A model generated the notes under the pieces. The model worked only from the letters and a program-made list of their open reading frames with translations. It searched no databases and was not told the DNA's origin. Made by a program: the position numbers and the translations under genes. A DNA stretch of 20,000 nucleotides from Cryptomeria japonica. Its lineage: Eukaryota > Streptophyta > Pinopsida > Cupressales > Cupressaceae. The DNA is taken from the NCBI RefSeq assembly GCF_030272615.1, contig NW_026729169.1, forward strand, positions 40,001 to 60,000, given 5' to 3'. Of the stretch, positions 9,167-16,338 are shown in pieces. Numbering within the stretch: the stretch's first letter is position 1; every line of letters starts with the position of its first letter.

Positions 9167-9198
9167 CCTCCCCTATATAAGCTATTTGTCTGATTCTC
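9167..9198 (-). promoter_or_regulatory. Pol I promoter block 8
   Basis: Core TATATAGGGGAGG is intact. The upstream flank on the + strand is 'tgtctgattctc' (T for C compared with blocks 1-7). AGGGGAG at 9140-9146 pairs with CTCCCCT of the block. Confidence 0.6.
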
Positions 9199-9323
9199 AT
9201 ACATGCGTAGCCTGCAGGAGCAATTAGGACATCGACCCCAACTTTCGGCTTCTAAACGAAAACAAGGTCTTTGAGGTTGGTGTAATGCGAACAACTAGGG
9301 GAGTCAACCCATCAAACCCAACA

Positions 9324-9355
9324 CCTCCCCTATATAAGCTATTTGTCTGATTCTC
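9324..9355 (-). promoter_or_regulatory. Pol I promoter block 9
   Basis: Same as block 8, 157 bp away. The nearby GTCGAC word is mutated to GTCAAC. Confidence 0.6.
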
Positions 9356-9480
9356 ATACATGTGTAGTCTACAGGAGCAATTAGGACATCGACCCCAACT
9401 TTTGACTTCTTAACGAAAACAAGGTCTTTGAGGTTGACGTAATGCGCACAACCAGGGGAGTCGACCCATCAAACCCAACA

Positions 9481-9512
9481 CCTCCCCTATATAAGCTATT
9501 TGTCCGATTCTC
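9481..9512 (-). promoter_or_regulatory. Pol I promoter block 10
   Basis: Core is intact. The flank reverts to 'tgtccgattctc', as in blocks 1-3. Confidence 0.6.
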
Positions 9513-9637
9513 ATACATGTGTAGCCTACAGGAGCCATTAGGACATTGACCCCAACTTTTGACTTCTTAACGAAAACAAGGTCTTTGAGGTTGGCGTAAT
9601 GCGCACAACCAAGGGAGTTGACCCATCAAACCCAACA

Positions 9638-9669
9638 CCTCCCCTATATAAGCTATTTGTCTGATTCTC
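9638..9669 (-). promoter_or_regulatory. Pol I promoter block 11
   Basis: Core is intact. The upstream pairing partner reads AAGGGAG, so the potential GGGGAG/CTCCCC stem loses one pair in this unit. Confidence 0.6.
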
Positions 9670-9857
9670 ATACATGTGTAGCCTGCAACAACGATTAGGA
9701 CATCCACCCCAACTTCTGAATTCGTCTGCGTTGACCGCACCAAAGGTGCACGCCTTGGTGCTCACCAAAATCCGACTTCCGACTTCTTCTGCTATGCGGG
9801 GTCTTTGAGGTTGGCGCAGTGCGCACAACCAGGGGAGTCAACCCACCGAATGCAACA

Positions 9858-9889
9858 CCTCCCCTATATAAGCTATTTGTCTGATTCTC
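9858..9889 (-). promoter_or_regulatory. Pol I promoter block 12
   Basis: Core is intact. It lies 220 bp from block 11 because of the extra 'caccaaaggtgcac' segment. Confidence 0.6.
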
Positions 9890-10014
9890 ATACATGCGTA
9901 GACTGCAGCAATGATTAGGACATCCACCCCAACTTTTGACTTCTTAAACAAGACAGGGTCTTTGAAGTTGGTGCAGTGCACACAACCAGGGGAGTCGACC
10001 CATCAAACGCAACA

Positions 10015-10047
10015 CCTCCCCTATATAAAGCTATTTGTCCGATTCTC
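10015..10047 (-). promoter_or_regulatory. Pol I promoter block 13 with a 1-bp insertion
   Basis: The + strand reads CTATATAAAGC, one A more than the other twelve blocks. On the - strand this is CTTTATATAGGGGAGG, so TATATAGGGG itself is unchanged but the upstream element shifts by one base. This is the outermost block, next to the G-rich region and the 5S side. Confidence 0.58.
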
Positions 10048-10110
10048 ATACGTGTAGTCTGCAGCAGCGATTAGGACATCGACCCCAACTTCCGAATTCG
10101 TTTGCATTGA

Positions 10111-10285
10111 CCGCACCAAAGGTGCACGCCTTGGTGTGCACCTTGGAGTGCACTTTGGTGCTCACCTCGGTGCACACTTTGGTGTGCACCTCGGTGTGCA
10201 CCAAAGGTGCGCACCTTGGAGCGCACCAAAGGTGTACACTTTGGAGCGCACCACATAGGGTCTTTGAGAGGTTGGCGCAGTGCGC
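10111..10285. repeat. Patch of short palindromes (GGTGCNCACC words)
   Basis: The sequence is a chain of 'ggtgcacgccttggtgtgca', 'ccttggagtgcactttggtg' and 'caaaggtgcgcaccttgg' words. Many are self-complementary around TGCGCA or TGCACA. It ends with another 'agggtctttgagaggttggc' from the promoter repeat. It uses the same vocabulary as the 38/52-bp array and the 5S-side spacer, so it looks like a bridge between these repeat families. Confidence 0.65.
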
Positions 10286-12020
10286 ACACCAAGGTGGGTG
10301 TTGAGGTGCGTGCCGAGGTGGGTGGGTGCTAGGGTGCGCTCCATGGTGGGTGCCAGGGTGGGTGCGTGCTAGGGTGGATTCCAAAGAGGGTCATAGGGTG
10401 GGTGCCAAGGTGGGTTGGTGATATAGTGGGTTCAAAGGTGGGTACTAGGGTGGGTTCCAAGGTGGGTCACAAGTTGGGTGCCAGGATGCGTGGGTGTTAG
10501 GTTGGGTGCCAAGGTGGGCTCCTGCGTGGGTGGGTGCTAGGGTGGGTTTCAAGGTGGACGCGAGGGCGGGTGCCAAGGTGGGTAACAAGTTGGGTGTTAG
10601 GATGGGTGAGTGCTAGAGTGGGTGCCAAGGTGGGTGGGTGCTAAGGTGGATGCCAAGGTGGTTCACAGGGTGGGTGGGTTCTAGGGTGAGTTCCAAGGTG
10701 GGTCACAGGTTTAGTGCTAGGGTGCGTGTCAAGGCGGGTGTCGAGGTGCCTGGGTGCTAGGGTGTGGATGCCAATGTGGGTCATAGGGTGGGTACTAGGG
10801 TGGGCTGCAATGTGGGTGCCAAGGTGGGTAACATGCTCGGTTGGTTCTAAATTGGGTGTCAGGGTGGGTGTGCACCCACCTTGCCCGAGGTGGGTGCCAA
10901 GGTGCCAGTGTGGGTGGGTGCTAAGGTGGATGCCAAGGTGGGTGAGAAGGTGGGTGATAGGTTGAGTGGTAGGATGGGTGGGTGCCAAGATGGGTCACAG
11001 GGTGGGTGCAAGGGTGGGTAGGTGCTAGGGTTGGTGTCAGGGTGGGTGGGTGCTAGGTTGGGTTCCAAGGTGGGTGCGAGGGTGAGTGTCAAGGTGGGTC
11101 ACAGGTTAGGTGCTAGGATGGGTGAGTGCTAGGGTGCAAAGGTGCCAGGGTGGGTGCTAGGATGGGTCGATGCTAGGGTGAGTGGCAAGGTGGGTCCACA
11201 AGTGTCAAGGTGGGTGCCGAGGTGGGTGCCAACTTGGGTTCCAAGGTGGGTGCCAAGTGGGCGACTGCTATGGTGGATGCCAAGGTGGGTCACGGGGTGG
11301 GTGCCAAGTTGCTAGGTTGTGTTCCAAGGTGGGTGCCAACGTGGCTGCTAGGGTGCGTGGGTTAAAGGGTGTGTCACAACGTGGGTGCCAGGATGGGTGC
11401 GCACCCACACTGGCCAAGACGGGTGCAAGGTTGGGTTCCAAGCCCGGTCACAGGCTGGGTGCTAGGATGGGTGGGTGCCAAGGTGGGCACCAGGGTGGGT
11501 GCACCCACCCTGGCCAAGGTGGGTCACGGGGTGGGTCCTAGGGTGGGTAACAGGGTGGGTACTAAGGTGCGTGCCAAGGTGGGTCATGGGGTGGGTGCCA
11601 AGGTGGGCACCAGGGTGGGTGTGCACCAACCCTAGCCAGGGTAGGTCACGGGGTGGTTGTCGGGGTGGGCGTCAAGGAGCCAAGGTGGGTGGCAAGTAGC
11701 CAAGTTGCGTGCCAAGGTGGGTGTCGGGGTGGGTGCCAAGGATCCAAGGTGGGTGCCAAGGAACCAAGGTGGGTGTCTGGGTGGGTGCCGAGGTGGGAGC
11801 CAGGGTGGGTCCCAAGGTGAGTGCAAAGGTGGGTGCCAGGGTCAAGGTGAGTGCCAATGTGGGTTCCAAGGTGCCAGGGTCAGGGTGAGTGCCAATGTGG
11901 GTTCAAAGGTGCTAAGTTGGGTGCGAGGTTGGGTGCGAGGGTGGGTGGGTGCCAAGGTGTGCTAGGTGGAAGCCCGGGTGGGTCGGCATCCCATGGGTGT
12001 CGAGTTGGGTGCCTGATGGG
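10286..12020 (+). repeat. G-rich minisatellite (GGGTGGGTGCCAAGGTGGGTG type), first tract
   Basis: The + strand alternates 'gggtgggtgc(c/t)aaggtggg' and 'gctagggtgggt' words with a loose 10-12-bp rhythm and little higher-order regularity. Many stretches meet the four-GGG-tract rule for G-quadruplexes, for example GGGTGGGTGCTAGGGTGGG at 10528-10546 and a very similar one at 11000-11018. C-rich counter-words (gcacccacc) appear at about 10872, 11401, 11501 and 11623, making local palindromes. The part from 11501 onward is repeated at 17535. The frames with many Trp, Val and Gly codons come from the GGTGGG composition. Confidence 0.9.
11490..11513. other. Perfect 24-bp palindrome at the left edge of the 6-kb unit
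   Basis: CCAGGGTGGGTG is followed directly by its reverse complement, centred between 11501 and 11502. Identity with the second copy of the unit (from 17535) starts at 11501, so the duplication boundary coincides with the palindrome centre. The second copy keeps only the right half. Confidence 0.88.
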
Positions 12021-12365
12021 TGCTTCTTGTCAAGTTTTAGTCGTCGGGACTCATTTCGAGCCTTAGAGGTCGTTTCTTGTCCGGTTGCCCTGTCTTCGAC
12101 CTGGGAACCCAATTTTGGTCCTCGGGTCCCATTTTTTTTTGTCTCGCATCCCACTTTTGGCCTGTGGCCTTTTCGGGGTCGATTCTCGTTTTGGGCATCA
12201 GAGCATGTTTCTTCTCCTAAAACCCAATATTTGTTTATTAAGTCTCGGAACACATTTTTGTTCTCGTGGACCCATCATGGGTCTTGGAACGCATTTGTGG
12301 TCCTTGGGTCCCATTTTGCATCCCGAAACTTGTGTTTTGGTGCTTGATCCCTATTTTGGGTGCCC
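12021..12365. repeat. T-rich segment with degenerate ~20-bp repeats
   Basis: This is a T-rich island between G-rich and GC-rich sequence. Words of the form CATTTT-G-TC-TCG-G-CC recur every 19-20 bp. The clearest run has CAT at 12253, 12273, 12292 and 12312. Related words appear at about 12050, 12130 and 12148. It contains a T9 run at 12132-12140. No gene is recognised. The ~160-codon frames do not resemble any family I know. Confidence 0.6.
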
Positions 12366-12755
12366 ACCTTGCACCAAGTGCGCACCCGGGGCAAACCGAG
12401 CGCCTTGGTGCACCGGGGCAAGATCGAGCGTGCACCCGAGGCGCCCCGAACATGCACCAAGGTGCACTCGGCCCACATGTGAGCGCAGGTCGTTGCGCCC
12501 GAGGTGGTGTGTGGGCACCGCGTTGCAGACGGGACACTGCACGCACACGACGCCCCGTCCAGGTGCACGCACGTAGGCCGGGCCGGGTGCACACCCGACG
12601 CCCTAGCAAGGTGCGCGCACCCGGGCAGGGCTCACACTTGGCGAACGGGGCGCACTTCGCGAGGGAGGGTGTGCACCTCGACGGGGGTGGGTGGCCGGGG
12701 TGGATTCGCACGTGGGTCGCGGTTTGCTAAGTACACACTGCGACAAGCTCATAAC
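12366..12755. other. GC-rich spacer upstream of 5S gene 1
   Basis: This spacer carries words shared with the downstream arrays, such as 'gtgcgcacccggggcaaacc' at about 12380, then more unique GC-rich sequence. The last ~30 bases before the 5S gene (12722-12755) are less GC-rich and contain 'tttgctaagtaca'. I see no TATA-like box at the usual plant position near -28. The base at -1 is C, as is usual for plant 5S genes. No other gene is visible. Confidence 0.6.
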
Positions 12756-12873
12756 GGGTGCGATCATACCAGCGTTAGTGCACCGGATCCCATCAGAACT
12801 CCGCAGTTAAGCGCGCTTGGGCCGGAGTAGTACTGGGATGGGTGACCTCCCGGGAAGTCCCGGTGTTGCACCC
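12756..12873 (+). rRNA. 5S ribosomal RNA gene, copy 1
   Basis: This encodes the 5S rRNA of the large ribosomal subunit, transcribed by RNA polymerase III from an internal promoter. The gene starts GGGTGCGATCATACC and ends GTGTTGCACCC. The terminal GGGTGC (12756-12761) pairs with GCACCC (12868-12873) as helix I. The length of 118 nt (119-120 if one or two trailing U are kept) is normal for plants. The internal control region is intact: an A-box-like AGTTAAGCGCGC at 12805-12816 (residues 50-61), an intermediate region, and a C-box GGATGGGTGACC at 12836-12847. The usual plant GGATCC lies at 12785-12790. The G+C-rich variants (AGCGTTAGTG, GGGCCGGAG, CCCGGTG) recall gymnosperm 5S from memory. It points opposite to the inferred 35S direction. 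It is likely functional, apart from an interrupted first terminator. Confidence 0.97.
12805..12847 (+). promoter_or_regulatory. 5S internal control region, copy 1
   Basis: This contains the A box (12805-12816) and C box (12836-12847), binding sites for TFIIIA/TFIIIC in 5S genes generally. Both are identical in the two 5S copies here. Confidence 0.85.
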
Positions 12874-12886
12874 TTTCTTAGTTTTT
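12874..12886 (+). terminator. Pol III terminator of 5S copy 1, primary T-run interrupted
   Basis: After the gene the + strand reads TTTCTTAGTTTTT. The first T-run is broken by C at 12877, leaving only three T. An uninterrupted T5 follows at 12882-12886. Pol III normally needs four or more T, so termination here probably uses the second run, adding about 10 nt to the primary transcript compared with copy 2. Confidence 0.75.
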
Positions 12887-13330
12887 CGCCGGGCGTCGCA
12901 ATGCTATTTGAATAAACCTTTTGCCCGTTTGCGTTCTCGTCGGGGCCGGGCCGGGCCGGGGTGCGCTGCCCGCACTACCGCGCGCGCGGGGGCGACACCG
13001 AGCGCGCACCCGAGGCGCCCCGAGCACACAGGCCACGGTGCAACCCGGGCGTTGTGCGCGCACCCCGGTGCGCCCGAGGTGCTGCGCGCGCACCCAGGTG
13101 AAATCGGTGTGCACCTCGGCCAGTGCGCGCTCGGTCGAGTCGCGCACGTTGGCCAAGGTGCACGGTGATGTTTCTTACTCTAAGGTTCCGCACCAGACGC
13201 CCGGGACAGGTGAGCGAAGCTGGGCGGGGCCGGGTGCGCGGCCGGGGCAGGTGCACGCAGCTGGAGAGAGCTTTGGAGCACACCAGAGGTGCGCACCTTG
13301 GAGCACACTTCGGAGCGCACCAATGATGCG
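12887..13330. other. GC-rich spacer downstream of 5S gene 1
   Basis: This begins 'cgccgggcgtcgcaatgct', with a short AT-rich patch 'tatttgaataaacc', then becomes very GC-rich. It includes a GGCCGGG triplication near 12943-12960 and a CG-alternating run at 12979-12988 (CGCGCGCGCG) that could adopt Z-form. It continues with 'gcgcgcacc' words. No gene is recognised. Confidence 0.55.
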
Positions 13331-13438
13331 CTCCATTCAAAAGTTTCCTGAAAAGGCAAAAAAAGTTGAGATTATAGAATTTCCCACTTGAGAGATTGTA
13401 AAAAAAAAAAATTTAAAATGAAGGAAACGCGGGTGCCA
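13331..13438. repeat. A-rich island, divergent first version
   Basis: 'catt(c)aaaagtttcctgaaaaggc' is followed by A runs and 'gagattatagaatttcccac', then A12 at 13400-13411 and 'atttaaaatgaaggaaacgc'. It is alignable with the islands at 15545, 16039, 16509, 16864 and 17378 but clearly diverged, and it lacks their inverted repeat. Confidence 0.7.
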
Positions 13439-14110
13439 AGGTGTGCGCGCCCGGGTGCGCAGCCCAGCCAAGGTGTGCGCACCAAGGCGCCCACCCTGGC
13501 GAAGGTGCACGCAAGGTGCGCACCCGAGGCAAACCGGACAATTAACCCAACTTTCGACTTCGCGCGCACCTGCGCACGTTGGAGCGCACTTCGGAGCGCT
13601 CCTTGGTGCGCACCAATCTTGGGCACCTCGGAGTGCACCATGGCGCCCACCAAGGTGCGCACCCGGGGCAAACCGAGCTCCGACTTCGTGCGCACCTTGG
13701 AGCGCACGAAAGGTGCGCACCATGGCGCCCACCAAGGTGCGCAGCCCAGCCAAGGCGTGCGCATCAAGGTGCGCACCCTGGCGAAGGTGCGCACCCGGGG
13801 CAAACCGAGCTCCGACTTCGTGCGCACCTTGGAGCGCACAAAGGGTGCGCAACCCAGCCAAGGTGTGCGCACCCCGGGCAAACCGAGCTCCGAATCGTGC
13901 GCACCTTGGAGCACACTTCGGAGCCCTCCTTGGTGCGCACCGATGTTGCGCACCTCGGAGCGCACCCGGGGAAAACAATGCAATTAACCCGACTTTCGAC
14001 TTCGTGGGCACCTCGGAGCGCTCTCGGGTTCGCACCTCGGAGCACACCGAGGTGCGCACCTTTGATGCGCTGCCTTCACCAATTTCCAGAAAAGGCAAGA
14101 AAACATTGAG
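13439..14110. repeat. GC-rich 'gcgcacccggggcaaacc' repeats, irregular part
   Basis: Words 'ggtgcgcacccggggcaaac', 'gagctccgacttcgtgcgca' and 'ccttggagcgcac' recur without a fixed period. 'aattaaccc(a/g)actttcgact' occurs at about 13539 and 13982. A truncated island ('tttgatgcgctgccttcacc' plus 'aatttccagaaaaggc') closes the segment at 14061-14105. Frames of several hundred codons on both strands here and in the next array arise because the GC-rich repeats contain almost no stop codons. No protein family is recognisable. Confidence 0.75.
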
Positions 14111-15540
14111 AAGGTGTGCGCACCGAGGTGCCCACCCTGGCGAAGGTGCACGCGAGGTGCGCACCCGGGGCAAACCGGGCTCCGACTTCGTGCACGCCAT
14201 GCTGCGCACCTTGGAGGGCCATGGTGCGCACCTTGGAGCACACTTCGGAGCGCTCAATGGTGCCCAACCCAGCCAAGGTGCCCACCGCGGCGAAGGTGCA
14301 CGCGAGGTGCGCACCCGGGGCAAACCGGGCTCCGACTTCGTGCACGCCGCACCTTGGAGCACACTTCGGAGCGCTCCTTGGTGCGCACCAGGGCGCGCAA
14401 CCCAGCCGAGGTGCCCACCCCGGCGAAGGTGCACGCGGGGTGCGCACCCGGGGCAAACCGGGCTCCGACTTCGTGCACGCCATGGTGCCCACCGCGGCGA
14501 AGGTGCACGCGAGGTGCGCACCCGGGGCAAACCGGGCTCCGACTTCGTGCACGCCGCACCTTGGAGCACACTTCGGAGCGCTCCTTGGTGCGCACCAGGG
14601 CGCGCAACCCAGCCGAGGTGCCCACCCCGGCGAAGGTGCACGCGAGGTGCGCACCCGGGGCAAACCGGGCTCCGACTTCGTGCACGCCATGGTGCCCACC
14701 GCGGCGAAGGTGCACGCGAGGTGCGCACCCGGGGCAAACCGGGCTCCGACTTCGTGCACGCCGCACCTTGGAGCACACTTCGGAGCGCTCCTTGGTGCGC
14801 ACCATGGTGCCCACCAGGGCGCGCAACCCCGCCGAAGGTGCACGCGAGGTGCGCACCCGGGGCAAACCGGGCTCCGACTTCGTGCACGCCGCACCTTGGA
14901 GCACACTTCGGAGCGCTCCTTGGTGCGCACCAGGGCGCGCAACCCCGCCGAAGGTGCACGCGAGGTGCGCACCCGGGGCAAACCGGGCTCCGACTTCGTG
15001 CACGCCATGGTGCGCACCAGGGTGCCCACCGCGGCGAAGGTGCGCACCCGGGGCAAACCGGGCTCCGACTTCGTGCACGCCGCACCTTGGAGCACACTTC
15101 GGAGCGCTCCTTGGTGCGCACCAGGGCGCGCAACCCAGCCGAGGTGCCCACCCCGGCGAAGGTGCACGCGAGGTGCGCACCCGGGGCAAACCGGGCTCCG
15201 ACTTCGTGCACGCCATGGTGCCCACCGCGGCGAAGGTGCGCACCCGGGGCAAACCGGGCTAGGACTTCGTGCACGCCGCACCTTGGAGCACACTTCGGAG
15301 CGCTCCTTGGTGCGCACCATGGTGCCCACCAGGCCGCGCAACCCAGCCAAGGTGTGCGCACCAAGGTGCACGCGAGGTGCGCACCCGGGGCAAACCGGGG
15401 TCCGGCTTCGTGCACGCCGCACCTTGGAGCACACATCGGGGCGCTCCCGGGTTCGCACCGGCGTTGCGCACCGTGGTGGGCACCTCGGAGCGCACCGTGG
15501 TGGGCACCTCGGAGCACACCAAGGTGGGCAGCGAGGTGCG
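14111..15540. repeat. 133+74-bp composite (207-bp) repeat array
   Basis: The word 'caaaccgggctccgacttcg' starts at 14171, 14321, 14454, 14528, 14661, 14735, 14863, 14979, 15054, 15187 and 15250 (TAGG variant here), and a variant lies at 15391. Spacings are 150, 133, 74, 133, 74, 128, 116, 75, 133, 63 and 141. The 133+74 alternation gives a 207-bp higher-order unit in the middle that decays at both sides. The long subunit carries 'gccgcaccttggagcacact' and 'tcggagcgctccttggtg'. The short one carries 'catggtgcccaccgcggcg'. Confidence 0.88.
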
Positions 15541-15720
15541 CACCTTTGATGCGATGCCTTCACTAATTTCCATAAAAGGCAAAAGAAAACGAGATTTTAA
15601 AATTTCCGTTTTGAAAGATAGTGAGAAAAAGGGAATGCTGGTGCCATCTTGAGCCCGCCCTGGTGCGCAGCCCAGCCAAGGTGTGCGCACCAAGGTGCCC
15701 ACCCTGGCGAAGGTGCGCGC

Positions 15721-15870
15721 CCGGGCAATTAACCCAACTTCCAACTTCGCGCGCGCCAGGGTGGGAGCGCACCCAACAACCGGGCCTGGGAAGAGCCAAT
15801 GCGAGAAACCCCACCAAACGCTCTGACAAAAAAAGAGGGGGCGCTCCAGTAACCCCGCTTCGGAGCGCAC
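15721..15870. repeat. Insert-like segment with 'gaagagccaatgcgagaaac', copy A
   Basis: This holds sequence not found in the rest of the GC-rich arrays: 'gggcctgggaagagccaatg', 'aaaccccaccaaacgctc' and an A7 run. It is present only in the first two island modules. The start 'caattaacccaacttccaac' is shared with 13539. Copy A is 13 bp longer than copy B because it has 'gagcgcacccaa' after the GGGTGG word. Confidence 0.7.
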
Positions 15871-16098
15871 CCTGGGCAAACCCAGCCAGGGTGCCCACCC
15901 CGGCCAAGGTGCAGGCGAGGTGCGCACCCGGGGCAAACCGGGCTCCGACAACGTGCACGCCGCACCTTGGAGCACACTTCGTAGCGCTCCCGGGTGCGCA
16001 CCTCAGAGCACACCAAGGTGGGCAGCGAGGTGCGCACCTTTGATGCGCTGCCTTCACTAATTTCCAGAAAAGGCAAAAAAAAGAGGAGATTTTAAAAT

Positions 16099-16130
16099 TT
16101 CCGTTTTGAAAGATAGTGAAAAAAACGGAA
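16099..16130. other. Inverted repeat in A-rich island (first perfect copy)
   Basis: TTCCGTTTT (16099-16107) and AAAACGGAA (16122-16130) are perfect complements across a 14-nt loop. The same stem is perfect at 16568-16576/16591-16599 and at 17444-17452/17467-17475. It has one mismatch at 16923-16931/16946-16954 and is broken in the 15545 island (AAAAAGGGAA). Confidence 0.8.
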
Positions 16131-16201
16131 CGCGGGTGCCATCTTGAGCCCGCCCGGGTGCACAGCCCAGGTAAGGTGCCCACCCTGGCAAAGGTGCGCA
16201 C

Positions 16202-16338
16202 CCGGGCAATTAACCCTACTTCCGACTTCGTGCGCGCCAGGGTGGCAACCGGGCCTGGGAAGAGCCAATGCGAGAAACCCCACCAAACGCTCCGACAAAA
16301 AAAGAGGCGGCGCTCCAATAACCCCGCTTCGGAGCGCA
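16202..16338. repeat. Insert-like segment with 'gaagagccaatgcgagaaac', copy B
   Basis: Second copy of the 15721-15870 segment, about 480 bp to the right and close in sequence. It lacks 13 bp near 16252. Modules at 16509, 16864 and 17378 lack it, which makes it a marker separating older from newer module duplications. Confidence 0.7.

Larger units (their letters stand above)
9039..10110 (-). repeat. 157-bp promoter repeats
   Basis: Promoter blocks at 9174, 9331, 9488, 9645, 9865 and 10022 (TATA start) are spaced 157, 157, 157, 220 and 157 bp. Each unit contains 'ttaggacat(c/t)(g/c)accccaact', 'aggtctttgaggttg', 'accaggggagt(c)gaccc' and the promoter block. The 220-bp step carries an extra ~63 bp with 'caccaaaggtgcacgccttgg' words at about 9738-9785, and similar words follow the last unit. 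The 9039-9110 segment links the preceding array to the first unit. Confidence 0.88.
11501..13966 (+). repeat. First visible copy of the part duplicated at 17535 (6034-bp tandem unit containing 5S)
   Basis: Position 11501+n matches 17535+n through to the window end with a constant offset of 6034. By eye there are four substitutions: 11552 A vs 17586 G, 12877 C vs 18911 T, 13263 G vs 19297 A, and 13578 G vs 19612 C. I found no indels. A T9 run (12132-12140) and an A12 run (13400-13411) have the same lengths in both copies. The complete unit would be 11501-17534. To its left is a longer G-rich tract, not another unit, so this is the edge copy of the 5S tandem array. Confidence 0.93.

Noticed and set aside
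8203-9227. Open frames of 210-320 codons in the 38/52-bp array
   Set aside because: Several frames on both strands are open at once because the repeat contains few stop triplets. No start context, introns or family similarity are visible.
5889-10047. TATATAAG read as Pol II TATA boxes on the + strand
   Set aside because: No downstream + strand gene exists for any of the 13 copies. The conserved CCTCCCC on the other side matches a Pol I initiator on the - strand. Not formally excluded without transcript ends.
11113-11125. Possible 5S pseudogene fragment in the G-rich tract (ctaggatgggtga, like the angiosperm 5S C box)
   Set aside because: The match is 13 bases, follows from the GGATGGGTG minisatellite vocabulary, and has no neighbouring 5S sequence. 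The local 5S genes read CTGGGATGGG at this place.
10286-12020. Telomere-like tract (TAGGG words)
   Set aside because: The plant telomere repeat TTTAGGG is not present in tandem. TAGGG arises within GCTAGGGTGGG minisatellite words.
13337-15566. Open frames of about 330-730 codons on both strands
   Set aside because: They overlap in nearly every frame, coincide with GC-rich tandem repeats poor in stop codons, and translate to Arg/Pro/Ala/Cys-rich repetition with no domain. Both strands are equally open, which indicates composition and not coding.
15826-15840. A tRNA or SINE head with Pol III terminator on the - strand (T7 opposite the A7 run)
   Set aside because: No A box or B box (GGTTCGANTCC type) is visible nearby and no cloverleaf can be drawn.
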